A DNA stretch of 64,000 nucleotides from Kribbella antiqua (GTDB taxonomy: Bacteria; Actinomycetota; Actinomycetes; Propionibacteriales; Kribbellaceae): positions 186,001 through 250,000 of the forward strand of contig NZ_SLWR01000001.1 of the NCBI RefSeq assembly GCF_004345665.1, given 5' to 3'. Position 1 is the stretch's first letter. The number at the start of each line of letters is the position of its first letter. The notes under the pieces are model-generated. The model saw nothing but the letters and a program-made list of their open reading frames with translations, made no database searches and was not told the origin of the DNA. Shown one piece after another: positions 17,007 through 26,422 of the stretch. The translations under genes and the position numbers were made by a program.

Positions 17007-19094
17007 ATGTCCGAGTTGAAGTCTTCTGTGAAACCCCCGGTCGCGGCCCGCAAGCCGGTCGAGCGCCGGCATCACGGCGATGTGTTCGTCGACGATTACG
17101 AGTGGTTGCGGGACAAGGCCGACGACGAGGTGCTGGGCTACCTGCGGGCCGAGAACGAGTACACCGAGGCGCGCACGGCGCACCTGGAATCGTTGCGCGA
17201 GGCAATCTTTCGGGAGATCTCGGACCGGACCCTGCAGACCGACCTGAGCGTGCCCGCCCGGCGCGGCGGGTTCTGGTACTACACCCGCACGATCGAAGGC
17301 AAGCAGTATTCGATCCACTGCCGGGTCAAGGTGGATGGCGACGAACCGCCGGTGACCGACGGCGACATCCCCGGCGAAGAGCTGCTGCTCGACGGCAACG
17401 AGGTGGCCGGCGACTCCGAGTTCTTCTCGCTCGGCACCGTCGACGTCTCCCCCGACGGCCGGCTGCTCGCGTACTCCGTCGATCTGAAGGGCGACGAGCG
17501 CTTCACCCTGCGGATCAAGGACCTGTCGACCGGAGAGCTGCTCCCGGACGAGCTGCCGGAGGTGCACTACGGCTCCGCGTGGTCCGCCGACGGGTCGACC
17601 ATCTTCTACACGAAGGTCGACGACGCCTGGCGCCCGTACCAAGTCTGGCGGCACGCCCTCGGCGCGAGCACCGACGACGTACTGGTGAAGGAAGAGCCGG
17701 ACGAGCGGTTCTGGGTCGGGGTCGACCTCACGCGCAACGAGCAGGCGATCCAGATCGCCCTCGGTAGCAAGCTCACCAGCGAGGTCTGGCTGCTCGACGC
17801 GAGCAACCCGGCCGGAGAGCCGGTCGTCGTCGCGCCCCGGCGCGAGGGCGTCGAGTACGACGTCGAGCACGCCGGCGATCAGCTGCTGATCACGCACAAC
17901 GCCGACGCGGCCAACTTCTCCCTCGCGACGGCTCCACTCGACTCGCCAGGCGACTGGACCACGCTCATCGAGGGCGACGACACCAGCCGGCTGCTCGGTG
18001 TCGACGCCTTCGCGGACCACGTGATCCTGTATCGCCGCCGCGATGCGCTCACCGAGCTGGCGATCATGCGCCGTACGCCGGAAGGCTTCGGAGCGCCCGA
18101 GGTGCTCGAGTTCGACGAGCCGATCTACACGGTCTCCCCCGGCCGCAACGACGAGTGGCACGACACCCGGTACCGGTTCGGCTACACCTCCCTCGTCACA
18201 CCCGGTTCGACGTACGACGTGGACGTCGCGACCGGCGAACGTCGCCTGCTCAAGCAGCAGCCGGTGCTCGGCGGCGTCGACCTTGGCGCGTACACGCAGT
18301 ACCGGGAATGGGCGACCGCGCCCGACGGGACTGCAGTGCCTGTCTCCTTGGTGGCGCGCAAGGACGTCGCCAAGGACGGGAACGCGCCGGTCGTGCTGTA
18401 CGGGTACGGCTCGTACGAGAGCTCGATGGACCCGTGGTTCTCGATCCCGCGGCTGTCGCTGCTCGACCGTGGCGTGGTGTTCGCGATCGCGCATGTCCGG
18501 GGCGGCGGAGAGCTCGGCCGGCACTGGTACGACGAAGGGAAAATGCTGGCCAAGCGGAACACGTTCACCGACTTCATCGCCGCGGCGGAGCACCTGGTCG
18601 CCTCGGGCTGGACGAAGCCGGAGCGGATCGTCGCGCAGGGTGGCAGCGCGGGCGGTCTGCTGATGGGCGCGGTGGCGAACCTGGCGCCGCGGGCCTTCGG
18701 CGGGATTGTCGCCGAGGTGCCGTTCGTGGACGCGCTGACCACGATCCTGGACCCATCGCTGCCGCTGACGGTGATCGAGTGGGAGGAGTGGGGCAACCCG
18801 CTCGAGGATGCGGCCGTGTACGAGTACATGAAGTCGTACTCGCCGTACGAGAACGTCACCGGGCAGGAGTATCCGCGCATCCTGGCGATCACCAGCCTCA
18901 ACGACACCCGCGTCTTCTTCGTCGAACCGGCCAAGTGGGTGGCGAAACTCCGGGCCACCGCGATGGGCGAGGTCGACGTACTGCTCAAGACCGAAATGGA
19001 AGCCGGCCACGGCGGGCGATCCGGCCGGTACGACGCCTGGCGCGAACTGGCCTTCACCCTCGCCTGGGAGTTGGACACCCTCGACCTGGCCTGA
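17007..19094 (+). CDS. ptrB: Oligopeptidase B (S9A family)
   Basis: This 695-residue prolyl-oligopeptidase-family serine peptidase has an N-terminal beta-propeller (about 80-420) and a C-terminal alpha/beta-hydrolase domain. The nucleophile Ser is in AQGGSAGGLLMGAV near residue 548, the Asp in TSLNDTRVFF near 632 and the His in MEAGHGGRSGRYD near 668. The gate segment WFSIPRLSLLDRGVVFAIAH is typical of oligopeptidase B. Such enzymes cut short peptides after basic residues. No signal peptide is seen, so it is cytosolic. A GC-rich inverted repeat follows the stop codon. Confidence 0.94.
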   Translation: MSELKSSVKPPVAARKPVERRHHGDVFVDDYEWLRDKADDEVLGYLRAENEYTEARTAHLESLREAIFREISDRTLQTDLSVPARRGGFWYYTRTIEGKQYSIHCRVKVDGDEPPVTDGDIPGEELLLDGNEVAGDSEFFSLGTVDVSPDGRLLAYSVDLKGDERFTLRIKDLSTGELLPDELPEVHYGSAWSADGSTIFYTKVDDAWRPYQVWRHALGASTDDVLVKEEPDERFWVGVDLTRNEQAIQIALGSKLTSEVWLLDASNPAGEPVVVAPRREGVEYDVEHAGDQLLITHNADAANFSLATAPLDSPGDWTTLIEGDDTSRLLGVDAFADHVILYRRRDALTELAIMRRTPEGFGAPEVLEFDEPIYTVSPGRNDEWHDTRYRFGYTSLVTPGSTYDVDVATGERRLLKQQPVLGGVDLGAYTQYREWATAPDGTAVPVSLVARKDVAKDGNAPVVLYGYGSYESSMDPWFSIPRLSLLDRGVVFAIAHVRGGGELGRHWYDEGKMLAKRNTFTDFIAAAEHLVASGWTKPERIVAQGGSAGGLLMGAVANLAPRAFGGIVAEVPFVDALTTILDPSLPLTVIEWEEWGNPLEDAAVYEYMKSYSPYENVTGQEYPRILAITSLNDTRVFFVEPAKWVAKLRATAMGEVDVLLKTEMEAGHGGRSGRYDAWRELAFTLAWELDTLDLA

Positions 19095-19497
19095 GCAGCG
19101 GCTCAAGACGCCGCCGGCACTCGCCGTCCCCCTCAAGCTGTCGTTTGGGCGGGAACACGGCGGGTACCGGCGGCGTTGCTGTTCGATGGAGAGGCCAATG
19201 GTGTGTCGTCCAACACATTCCTGGGTTCGCGGTCCGCCGATTCTGCCGAGATTCTCAGGTTCCGCCAGGGGTGTGCCGCTGGACAGGTGAGCCGAATTTC
19301 CCAGAAAACCAGGGGTTTCCGCCCGATCGGGCCGAAATCTGCTCGCGCGGAGCCGGCGGCAGGCTGCCGGACAACGGTTTCCAGGGCGGATACCTGCCGG
19401 GAACTCTCAGGGAATGTTCAGGCTGTTTACACACTCGTCCTGGAATCTTGAACCGCACTCGAGCGTTGCTCTCCATGTAACGACGAAGGGAGTTTCG
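19095..19497. other. Gene-free gap with terminator-like repeat
   Basis: No gene is visible between the peptidase and the group 2 sigma factor. The left part holds a 9-bp inverted repeat, CGCCGCCGG (19109-19117) and CCGGCGGCG (19167-19175), starting 15 bases after the peptidase stop and likely terminating it. The right part is the upstream region of the sigma gene. It contains GGGAAT near 19410 and TTTACA near 19430, but I found no convincingly spaced -35/-10 pair. Confidence 0.5.
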
Positions 19498-20457
19498 GTG
19501 GCTCGCACAACTCGTGTTCGCACCGCGGACGACGGTATCGACGGCAAGGACAGCGTCGGTCTCTATCTCGAGGAGATCGCGCGTACTCCCCTGCTGACAG
19601 CCGAGGAAGAGGTCGAGCTCGCTGAGACGGTCGAGGCAGGACTCCTCGCGGAGCAACTGCTGGCCGAGGGGCGGGTTGGACGTAAGAAGGGCGGAGCGCC
19701 CAAATATGCGACGGAGGAAGAGCTGGAGTGGCTGGCCGAAGAGGGCCAGCGCGCGCAGCAGCGGTTCGTGACCGCGAACCTCCGGTTGGTGGTCTCGATC
19801 GCCCGCCGCTACGGACGGTCCCAGATGCCGCTGCTGGACTTGGTCCAGGAGGGCAACACGGGTCTGATCCGCGCGGTGGAGAAGTTCGACTACCGGAAGG
19901 GATTCAAGTTCTCGACGTACGCGACCTGGTGGGTGCGGCAGGCCATCACCCGCGGTATCGCGCAGCAGGCCCGAGTGGTCCGGCTGCCGGTGCACGTGGT
20001 GGAGCAGCTGAACCAGATCGGGTCGGCGCGGCGGACGCTGGAGCGCAAGCTCGGGCGGGAGCCGGAGATCGACGAGATCGCAGCCGAGCTGGACCTGGAC
20101 GAGGAGCGGGTCACCGAGCTGATCCGGATCGGCCGGGACCACATCAGCCTGGACAACCCGATCGACGACGAAGGCGAGACCTCGCTGGGTGACCTGATCG
20201 CGGCCGAGACCGCGCCCGGGCCGGACCAGCTGGTCGCGGACGCGTCGGACCGATCGGGCCTGTTCAGCCTGGTCGACCAGCTCGACCCGCGGTCGGCCGA
20301 CGTGATCCGGCGCCGGTACGGGCTGCACGATGGCCGTCAGGCAAAGCTCGCCGACATCGGCGCCGTGCACGGCATCTCCGCCGAGCGCGTCCGCCAGATC
20401 GAACGCGAGGCCCTGGGCCGGCTGCGCTTGCTCGCCGACCCCACCCTCGCCGCATAA
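19498..20457 (+). CDS. Group 2 (non-essential, RpoD-related) sigma factor
   Basis: This 319-residue sigma-70 protein lacks the long acidic/Lys-rich N-terminal extension of the principal sigma. Region 1.2 starts near residue 18 ([20 protein letters not shown]). Region 2 holds [20 protein letters not shown] and the -10 helix [14 protein letters not shown]. Region 3 has [12 protein letters not shown]. Region 4 ends with the -35 reader [18 protein letters not shown]. The -10 helix matches the principal sigma closely, so its promoters are probably similar. The GTG at 19498 has AAGGGAG six bases upstream; the in-frame codons before it have no such site. A strong intrinsic terminator follows. Confidence 0.93.
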   Translation: MARTTRVRTADDGIDGKDSVGLYLEEIARTPLLTAEEEVELAETVEAGLLAEQLLAEGRVGRKKGGAPKYATEEELEWLAEEGQRAQQRFVTANLRLVVSIARRYGRSQMPLLDLVQEGNTGLIRAVEKFDYRKGFKFSTYATWWVRQAITRGIAQQARVVRLPVHVVEQLNQIGSARRTLERKLGREPEIDEIAAELDLDEERVTELIRIGRDHISLDNPIDDEGETSLGDLIAAETAPGPDQLVADASDRSGLFSLVDQLDPRSADVIRRRYGLHDGRQAKLADIGAVHGISAERVRQIEREALGRLRLLADPTLAA

Positions 20458-20476
20458 CCCCCACGCCGAAACCCCC

Positions 20477-20512
20477 AGGACCCCCGAGCCGCCCTCCCGG
20501 CCCGGGGGTCCT
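20477..20512 (+). terminator. Rho-independent terminator of the group 2 sigma gene
   Basis: A 10-bp GC-rich stem, AGGACCCCCG (20477-20486) with CGGGGGTCCT (20503-20512), closes a 16-base loop and is followed by a T-rich run (TCTTTGT). It starts 19 bases after the sigma stop codon. It is the only hairpin in the window with a clear T-tract. Confidence 0.85.
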
Positions 20513-20628
20513 TCTTTGTCCATACGGCTCTCCCGCCACCGCAGGACCTACCCACACCGGCTTCACTCGCCGCCCGACCCCCCAGGCACGGTGGCTTCAC
20601 TCGCGGCTGCTCACGGTCGTGGTTTCGC

Positions 20629-20707
20629 CGAGTGTGAGGAGATTGTCGCCGGCAATCGATTGCTGGCGACACAGCAGTCACAGTCGATCGCACGCTCCTC
20701 ACACTCG
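20629..20707. repeat. Nested inverted repeat between convergent genes
   Basis: Outer 13-bp arms CGAGTGTGAGGAG (20629-20641) and CTCCTCACACTCG (20695-20707) are perfect. Inside, 20644-20671 form a 28-base near-palindrome, TGTCGCCGGCAATC then GATTGCTGGCGACA, with a single type of mismatch (G opposite T). It lies 26 bases beyond the stop of the leftward gene at 20733 and downstream of the sigma terminator. A bidirectional terminator, a structured RNA or a palindromic repeat element are all possible. Confidence 0.6.
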
Positions 20708-20732
20708 ACCCCCACAACCCCGCGCGGGCGGG

Positions 20733-21650
20733 TCAGGAGAGGTGGATCCAGGATTCGACCGGGAGGTGGTCGCTGGGGAACTGGCCGTTCTTGCTGAAGG
20801 TGTTGATGCTCGCCTTGGAGACGCGGAGGCCGGGGGTGGTGAGGATCCAGTCGATGCGTTTGCCGTTCGGGGTGAGCGGCTTGTAGCCGTGGAAGGTGCC
20901 GTAGAGGGCACTGCGGCGTTCGGCCGTGACCCAGCTGTCGGCGAGCTTCCCGCTGGTGACGAGCTTGTCGTAAACGGTCAGACCGGGCGTCGCCGCCTCG
21001 TTGAAGTCGGCGGTCATCACCACCGGCAGCGCCGGGTCGAACGCCGCCATCCGCTGCAGGATCAGATCGGCCGACTTCGACCGGGCCGTCGCGTCGTACG
21101 CCTCCAGGTGCGTGTTGACGGCGTAGAACTCCTTCGACGTGAGCTTGTCCTTGAACCGGACCCACGTCACCATCCGCGGGCAGCACCCACCCCACGTCTT
21201 CGACCCGATCACCTCGGGCGTGTCCGACAGCCAGAAGTGGTCGTATTCCACCGGCTGCAGCCGGAACTTGTCGAAGAAGATCATCATGAACTCGCCCTTG
21301 CTACCGCCCTCGCGGCCGAGCCCGATCGAGTCGTACGCCGGTCCGAGGTCAGCGCTGATGTCTTGCAGCTGCGAGTACAGACCCTCCTGCGTGCCGAGCA
21401 ACTGCGGCCGCGCCTGCCGGAGTTGCTCGCGCATCACCGGGCGCCGGTCGGTCCAGGTGTTCGGCGGAGTCTCGCTGGCGTAGCGCAGGTTGTACGACAT
21501 CACATGCAAAGCTTTGTCGCCAGCGGGCGTCGCGCTGGGGGCAGCCGCTGAGACCCCGCTGGTGAGCGTCAGGCCGAGCGCCGCGGCCGCCGCGAGTACG
21601 ACGAACCTACGACGAGTGCTGAGCCAACTTCTGAGCCCGATTCTGAGCAT
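20733..21650 (-). CDS. Secreted endonuclease/exonuclease/phosphatase-fold protein
   Basis: This 305-residue protein has an export signal (residues 1-36, RRFVVLAAAAALGLTLTSGVSAAA). The EEP (DNase I-like) fold follows: LHVMSYNLRYASE near residue 48, the catalytic Glu in LLGTQEGLYSQL, FYAVNTHLEAYDATARS near 190, TADFNEAAT near 225, and the terminal SDHLPVESWIHL. Related secreted proteins are nucleases, sphingomyelinases or phosphodiesterases, and the true substrate is unknown. The start is the ATG at 21650, whose GGAGG lies inside a small hairpin. A nested inverted repeat follows the gene. Confidence 0.88.
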   Translation of the reverse strand: MLRIGLRSWLSTRRRFVVLAAAAALGLTLTSGVSAAAPSATPAGDKALHVMSYNLRYASETPPNTWTDRRPVMREQLRQARPQLLGTQEGLYSQLQDISADLGPAYDSIGLGREGGSKGEFMMIFFDKFRLQPVEYDHFWLSDTPEVIGSKTWGGCCPRMVTWVRFKDKLTSKEFYAVNTHLEAYDATARSKSADLILQRMAAFDPALPVVMTADFNEAATPGLTVYDKLVTSGKLADSWVTAERRSALYGTFHGYKPLTPNGKRIDWILTTPGLRVSKASINTFSKNGQFPSDHLPVESWIHLS

Positions 21651-21657
21651 GGTCAAA

Positions 21658-21685
21658 AACCTCCATGGGCGGTTGCTCGGAGGTT
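21658..21685 (-). promoter_or_regulatory. Hairpin covering the ribosome-binding site
   Basis: In the leader of the secreted EEP protein, AACCTCC (21658-21664 on the plus strand) pairs with GGAGGTT (21679-21685) over a 14-base loop. In the transcript the start-proximal arm contains the GGAGG about 10 bases before the ATG. Folding would mask the ribosome-binding site. The stem has only 7 bp, so the effect may be mild. Confidence 0.4.
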
Positions 21686-21748
21686 GGACGTTAACCAGAT
21701 TCGGTGACGAGTGGCTAGCCGTAGCGGGTCGAGCACATGACGTACCCG

Positions 21749-22456
21749 TTAGGCGGCCCAGGTGTCGATCAGCGCGGGCAGCTCGGACAGGCGCTGGATG
21801 GTTGCGTCTGGTTCGCCCTCGGTGTGGCCGATCTGGTCGCGTGGGATCGCGCTGTGTGGGATGTGCGCAGTACGCATGCCGACGTTCTTCGCGCCCCAGA
21901 CGTCGTCGAACAGCCTGTCCCCCACGAACAGGCACTGGCCTGGCTCAGACACCCCGACCGCCCGCATCGCGGCGAGGAACGCCTCTGGGTGTGGCTTCGT
22001 GTACGGGATCTCGCTGGTGTAGACGGCCCCGTCGAGCAACTCCAGTACGCCGTCCCGCGCGAAGATCTCCTCGTGTCGCCGGCGCGACCAGAGCGTGTTC
22101 GACAACACTCCGACCTTGTAGCCACCCTCCCGGAGATCCCGCAGGGTCGACAGGGCGTCGGGCTCGAGCTCGGTGTGCGGGTGCCACTGGCGCTCGTACT
22201 CCGCCAGGGCGGCTGGTGTCATCACCACCTCGGCCAGGAGGCAGACCTCTTCGAGCGTGCTGCTCCGGTGTTCGTCACGGCATCGCGTCCAGACTGATCT
22301 CTCCGCTTCGACCAGCCGCGCCGCCAGCTCGTCCGCCCGGGCGTCGTCGATCAGCTCCGCCACTGACCGCCAGACGGCGTACAGGTCGATGTCGTGCCAG
22401 GTCGCCAGCGTGCCGCCCCAGTCGAACAGGACGGCTTCGATCTTCGTATTCGTCAC
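21749..22456 (-). CDS. HAD-superfamily hydrolase
   Basis: This 235-residue HAD phosphatase-like protein has motif I in AVLFDWGGTLATWHD (DxxGT near residue 10; the second Asp of the usual DxDGT is replaced by Gly). Motif II is in VGVLSNTLWS, the Lys in YTKPHPEAFLAAM, and motif IV in CLFVGDRLFDDVWGA. The second motif I Asp is the usual acid/base of HAD phosphatases. Its change to Gly is seen in some HAD subgroups and may mean a different reaction. I use the GTG at 22456, because AAGG lies eight bases before it; a TTG at 22486 is the upstream alternative. It follows the CPBP gene after 31 bases. Confidence 0.82.
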   Translation of the reverse strand: MTNTKIEAVLFDWGGTLATWHDIDLYAVWRSVAELIDDARADELAARLVEAERSVWTRCRDEHRSSTLEEVCLLAEVVMTPAALAEYERQWHPHTELEPDALSTLRDLREGGYKVGVLSNTLWSRRRHEEIFARDGVLELLDGAVYTSEIPYTKPHPEAFLAAMRAVGVSEPGQCLFVGDRLFDDVWGAKNVGMRTAHIPHSAIPRDQIGHTEGEPDATIQRLSELPALIDTWAA

Positions 22457-22487
22457 GGCGGACACCTTGTCAGACCGCGCCGACAAT

Positions 22488-23807
22488 TCAGCTCACGTGA
22501 GCGATCCGGTTCCGTTTGGACAGCCAGACCACGGTGGCCGCGAAGAACGCCAGGCACGGCACGTCGACCAGCACCAGCGTCCACGGCGCCCCGCCCTGGT
22601 CGGCCCAGCCGTCGAGCTGACCTGTTGCTGCCGGCAACAAGAAGGCGAGCAGGTTGTTCAGCGCGTGCAGCGCGATTCCGGCCTCGAGCCCACCGGTGCG
22701 CACGGTCAGCCAGCCGACGGTCACGGCGAAGAGGAAGATGTCCAGCATCGCCCAGCCGGTGTACCCGTGCGCCGACACGAACAACGCGCCGCTGATCACG
22801 ATCCCGGGCCACGGCGTCCGCAGTGCCGTCCGCAGCCAGCGCGCCCGGCCGTCCTGCTGATCCGGACCGTAGGCACCGATCGCCTGGATCAGCCAGCCGC
22901 GGAAGACGAACTCCTCCGCCGCGGCCTGGAACGGCACCAGGCAGATGATGATCAGAGCCGGTACGACGAACTCGCCGAAGCCGACCCACGAGCCTTCGTC
23001 CGACGAGATCGGGTCGCCGGTCGGGAAGATCTGGTCGACCACGATGCCGAGCCCGTAGGACAGCACGAGGTAGCCGAGGCCGGGCAGGCAGCACAGCAAC
23101 AGCCAGCGCCAGCGGATGCGGTTCAGTACGGACGCCACACTCCAGGCCGGCCGGCGCTGCACGAGCCAGACCGTGAGGGCAACAGCCGGGGTGAGGACGG
23201 CGAGCATCACGAGGGTCGCAGCGAGGTTCTCGAGCGCGCTCGGGAAGATGTCGTTGCCCTGCGGCTCTGGGATCTCACCGGTGATAAGGCTGTGGACGAC
23301 GCCCCAGGCCACGATCACGGCGGCGGTGACGAAGAACGCCAGCGCGGCGAGGAACAGGGTGCCGATGAGCGGCCGCCACCACGCGTGTTTCGGTGTACGG
23401 GCGAGACGGTGGTACGGCGTACTCGACGGGGCAGGGATGATCCGCGGCTCACGGACGGCGAACTGGCCCGGCGGCCCACTCCACGGCGGCGGCTGCTGCG
23501 GCGACCAGTACGGCGACTGCCCTGGCGGGTAGTAGCCACCTGGCGGCTGCTGGGCCGGCGGGTACTGCCCAGGTGGGTACTGGCCGGGCGGGTATTGGCC
23601 GGGCGGGTATTGGGTCGGCGCCGCCTGGGCCGGCGGCGGGTACTGCGCCGGTGCCGGAGCTTGAGGCGGTGGCGGATACTGTCCGGGTTGCTGCGGGTAT
23701 GGCGGGACCCACGGCGGAGGCTGGTGGCCGGGAGGCGGCTGGCTGCCCGGTTGGTTGCCGTGCGGCGGCGAGTCCTGCGGGCGCGGCTCACCTTGTTGCG
23801 GGTCCAT
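22488..23807 (-). CDS. CPBP-family intramembrane metalloprotease with Pro/Gln-rich tail
   Basis: This is a 439-residue protein. The first 130 residues are a low-complexity Pro/Gln/Tyr region with tandem QYPPG units (DNA repeat at about 23570-23635). The rest has about eight membrane segments and the CPBP/Abi motifs: AAEEFVFRGWLIQ (EExxxR), a later FVSAHGYTGWAMLD, and HALNNLLAF. The family includes Rce1-type CAAX proteases and bacteriocin self-immunity proteins, and the target here is unknown. The start is the ATG at 23807. The upstream open extension is antisense to the DyP gene and was rejected. It is divergent from DyP with 58 bases between. Confidence 0.88.
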   Translation of the reverse strand: MDPQQGEPRPQDSPPHGNQPGSQPPPGHQPPPWVPPYPQQPGQYPPPPQAPAPAQYPPPAQAAPTQYPPGQYPPGQYPPGQYPPAQQPPGGYYPPGQSPYWSPQQPPPWSGPPGQFAVREPRIIPAPSSTPYHRLARTPKHAWWRPLIGTLFLAALAFFVTAAVIVAWGVVHSLITGEIPEPQGNDIFPSALENLAATLVMLAVLTPAVALTVWLVQRRPAWSVASVLNRIRWRWLLLCCLPGLGYLVLSYGLGIVVDQIFPTGDPISSDEGSWVGFGEFVVPALIIICLVPFQAAAEEFVFRGWLIQAIGAYGPDQQDGRARWLRTALRTPWPGIVISGALFVSAHGYTGWAMLDIFLFAVTVGWLTVRTGGLEAGIALHALNNLLAFLLPAATGQLDGWADQGGAPWTLVLVDVPCLAFFAATVVWLSKRNRIAHVS

Positions 23808-23865
23808 GAATTGGACTTTAGAAGATCGGGGCAAGTAGCTGTGGCGCGACGCGAAGGAGAACACC

Positions 23866-24834
23866 GTGGTGACTGATCCGACCCCTGGACCGACCGCCTC
23901 GACGCGGGCCCTGCCGCAGTCGGTGCTGATGCCGTTGACCGGCTCGGCGATCTTCCTGGTGGTGCGGATCGAGCCCGGCGGCGAGGAGAAGACGCGCGAT
24001 CTGCTCGAGCGGGTCAGCGGTCTCACCCGTTCGGTCGGCTTCCGCGTCCCGGCCGGCAACCTGTCCTGCGTCACCAGCATCGGATCGGACGCCTGGGACC
24101 GCTTGTTCGGCGGCCCGCGCCCGGCCGAGCTGCACCCGTTCATCGAGCTCGAAGGCGCCAAACACCGAGCGGTCTCGACGCCGGGCGACCTGCTCTTCCA
24201 CATCCGCGCCGCCCACCTCGACCAGTGCTTCGAGCTGGCGAACCAGATCATGAGGGTCCTCGACGGCGCCGCGACCGTGGTCGACGAGGTCCACGGTTTC
24301 AAGTACTTCGAGATGCGCGATCTGCTCGGTTTCGTCGACGGCACCGAGAACCCGACCGGCTCCGAGGCGGAGGACGCCGTACTGATCGGGGCCGAGGATC
24401 CGGAGTTCGCCGGCGGGAGTTACGTTATCGTGCAGAAGTACGTGCATGACATGAACGCCTGGAACGCGCTGACCGTCGAGCAGCAGGAGCATGTCATCGG
24501 CCGGACCAAGCTCGACGACATCGAACTGGACGACGACGTGAAGCCGGGCAATGCGCACATCGCGCTGAACGTGATCGAGGACGAGGACGGCAACGAGTTG
24601 CAGATCCTGCGCGACAACATGCCGTTCGGCGAGATCGGGACGCAGGAGTTCGGGACCTACTTCATCGGCTACGCCAAGTCGCCCGCGGTGACCGAGCTGA
24701 TGCTCCGCCGGATGTTCGTCGGCGAACCCGAGGGCAATTACGACCGCATCCTCGACTTCTCCACAGCTGTCACCGGCAGCCTCTTCTTCACCCCGTCGGC
24801 CGCCTTCCTGGACGACCTCCCCAAGGCGCCCTGA
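23866..24834 (+). CDS. DyP-type heme peroxidase
   Basis: This 322-residue dye-decolorizing peroxidase has the GxxDG motif in LLGFVDGTENPTG near residue 147, with the catalytic Asp. The proximal heme His lies in NAHIALNVIED near residue 226. The distal Arg is in ELQILRDNMPFGEIG near residue 246. No Tat or Sec signal is visible, so it may be cytosolic or loaded into an encapsulin. I saw no encapsulin gene in the window. The start is a GTG at 23866. The enzyme uses peroxide to oxidise dyes and lignin-like aromatics, and its physiological substrate is unknown. Confidence 0.93.
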   Translation: MVTDPTPGPTASTRALPQSVLMPLTGSAIFLVVRIEPGGEEKTRDLLERVSGLTRSVGFRVPAGNLSCVTSIGSDAWDRLFGGPRPAELHPFIELEGAKHRAVSTPGDLLFHIRAAHLDQCFELANQIMRVLDGAATVVDEVHGFKYFEMRDLLGFVDGTENPTGSEAEDAVLIGAEDPEFAGGSYVIVQKYVHDMNAWNALTVEQQEHVIGRTKLDDIELDDDVKPGNAHIALNVIEDEDGNELQILRDNMPFGEIGTQEFGTYFIGYAKSPAVTELMLRRMFVGEPEGNYDRILDFSTAVTGSLFFTPSAAFLDDLPKAP

Positions 24835-24889
24835 CCCACGGCCTTTGTGGGTCCGGGTTTCTGTCGGTGGCATGGGTGAGACTGGATCC

Positions 24890-26422
24890 ATGCTGCTCAA
24901 CGACGTGGTGGAGACCTCGGCCGCCCTGGCCGGGACCCGGTCGCGGCTGAAGAAGGCCGAGCTGATCGCCGGGTTGCTGTCGACCGCCACCGAGCCGGAC
25001 GAGACCGCGATCGTGGTGACGTACCTGTCCGGTGAGCTGCGACAGCGTCGGACTGGCGTGGGCTGGCGGACGTTGATGGATGCGCCGGAGCCGGCCGAGT
25101 CGCCGTCGCTGACCGTCGAGGAGGTCGACCAGGCGTTCGCGGAGCTGGCCGAGATGGCAGGGGCCGGATCGCAGGCGCGGCGCCGGGCGGCCGTCGACGC
25201 GCTGTTCGGTCGCGCGACCGAAGCCGAGCAGAAGTGGCTGCGCTTCCTCGTCGGGGGCGAGTTGCGGCAAGGCGCGCTGGACGGGGTGATGGCCGACGCG
25301 GTCGCGCGCGCGACCGGGATCCCACTGGAGAAGATCCGCGCGGCGACGATGCTGCGTGGTGCCGCGGCGCCGGTGGCGGTCGCCGTACTGACGCAGGGCG
25401 AAGCTGGGCTGGAGCAGTTCGGGCTGGAGGTCGGGCGCGGAGTGCAGCCGATGCTCGCGCAGTCCGCGACAAGTGTGGAGGAAGCGCTCGGCAAGACCGG
25501 TACGCCGGCCGCGCTCGAGTGGAAGCTGGACGGGATCCGCATCCAGGTGCATCGCGACGGCGAGAAGGTCGTCGTCTACACGCGGACGCTGGACGACATC
25601 ACGAATCGCGTGCCCGAGGTGGTCACCGCTGTGCTGGAGCTGGACGCCCAGCAGGTTGTTCTGGACGGTGAGCTGATCGCGTTGCGCATCGACGGACGAC
25701 CAGAGCCGTTCCAGGTCACCGGATCCCGTACGGCGACCCGCGCGGCGACCGGGCCGGAGTCGGTGCCACTGACGCCGTACTTCTTCGACATCCTGCATCA
25801 GGACGGCGAGGACCTGCTCGGGCTCGACGGCGCCGCACGGCACGAGTGGCTGAGCAAGCTGGTGCCTGAGGAGCGGCGGATCCCGCGGCTGGTGACCGAT
25901 GACGCCGAGGCCGGTCACGCGTTCTTCCTCGACGCGGTGAAGCGCGGGCATGAGGGCGTGATGGTGAAGTCGTTGACCGTGCCGTACGAGGCCGGGCGGC
26001 GCGGGTCGGGCTGGGTGAAGGTGAAGCAGACGCACACTCTCGACCTGCTGGTGCTCGCGGCGGAGTGGGGTCACGGGCGGCGGACCGGCTGGCTCTCGAA
26101 TCTGCATCTTGGTGCGCGGGACGAGGAGACCGGAGAGTTCGTCATGCTCGGCAAGACGTTCAAGGGCCTGACGGACGAGCTGCTCCGCTGGCAGACCGAG
26201 CGCTTCCAGGAACTCGAAGAGCGACGGGATTCGTACACCGTCTATCTCCGCCCGGAGGTCGTGGTGGAGATCGCCTTCGACGGAGTGCAGACGTCGCCGA
26301 GATACCCAGCCGGGATGGCACTGCGCTTCGCCCGCGTGTTGCGGTATCGCGACGACAAGACGCCGGAGCAGGTTGATACCGTCCAAACCGTGCGAGCAAT
26401 TCACGAAGGCGGCGGCGAATGA
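24890..26422 (+). CDS. ligB: ATP-dependent DNA ligase (LigB type)
   Basis: This 510-residue ligase closely follows the layout of Mycobacterium tuberculosis LigB: N-terminal DNA-binding domain, nucleotidyltransferase core, and OB fold. The adenylated Lys is in EWKLDGIRIQVHRDG (KxDGxR) near residue 208. Motif III appears in FFDILHQDGEDLL, and motifs IV and V in HEGVMVKSLTVPYEAG and GWVKVKQTHTLDLLVL. The start is the ATG at 24890 (MLLNDVVETSAALAG), matching LigB; an earlier in-frame ATG adds 15 unmatched residues. The stop overlaps the methyltransferase ATG by four bases. It is a second ligase beside the NAD-dependent LigA. Confidence 0.93.
   Translation: MLLNDVVETSAALAGTRSRLKKAELIAGLLSTATEPDETAIVVTYLSGELRQRRTGVGWRTLMDAPEPAESPSLTVEEVDQAFAELAEMAGAGSQARRRAAVDALFGRATEAEQKWLRFLVGGELRQGALDGVMADAVARATGIPLEKIRAATMLRGAAAPVAVAVLTQGEAGLEQFGLEVGRGVQPMLAQSATSVEEALGKTGTPAALEWKLDGIRIQVHRDGEKVVVYTRTLDDITNRVPEVVTAVLELDAQQVVLDGELIALRIDGRPEPFQVTGSRTATRAATGPESVPLTPYFFDILHQDGEDLLGLDGAARHEWLSKLVPEERRIPRLVTDDAEAGHAFFLDAVKRGHEGVMVKSLTVPYEAGRRGSGWVKVKQTHTLDLLVLAAEWGHGRRTGWLSNLHLGARDEETGEFVMLGKTFKGLTDELLRWQTERFQELEERRDSYTVYLRPEVVVEIAFDGVQTSPRYPAGMALRFARVLRYRDDKTPEQVDTVQTVRAIHEGGGE

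Noticed and set aside
19410..19440. SigR-type promoter (GGGAAT-N18-GTT) before the group 2 sigma gene
   Set aside because: GGGAAT is present, but no GTT occurs at the required spacing.
23570..23640. Tandem DNA repeats that might suggest a CRISPR or VNTR
   Set aside because: They encode the QYPPG units of the CPBP protein's Pro-rich tail. Spacers and repeat lengths do not fit CRISPR.
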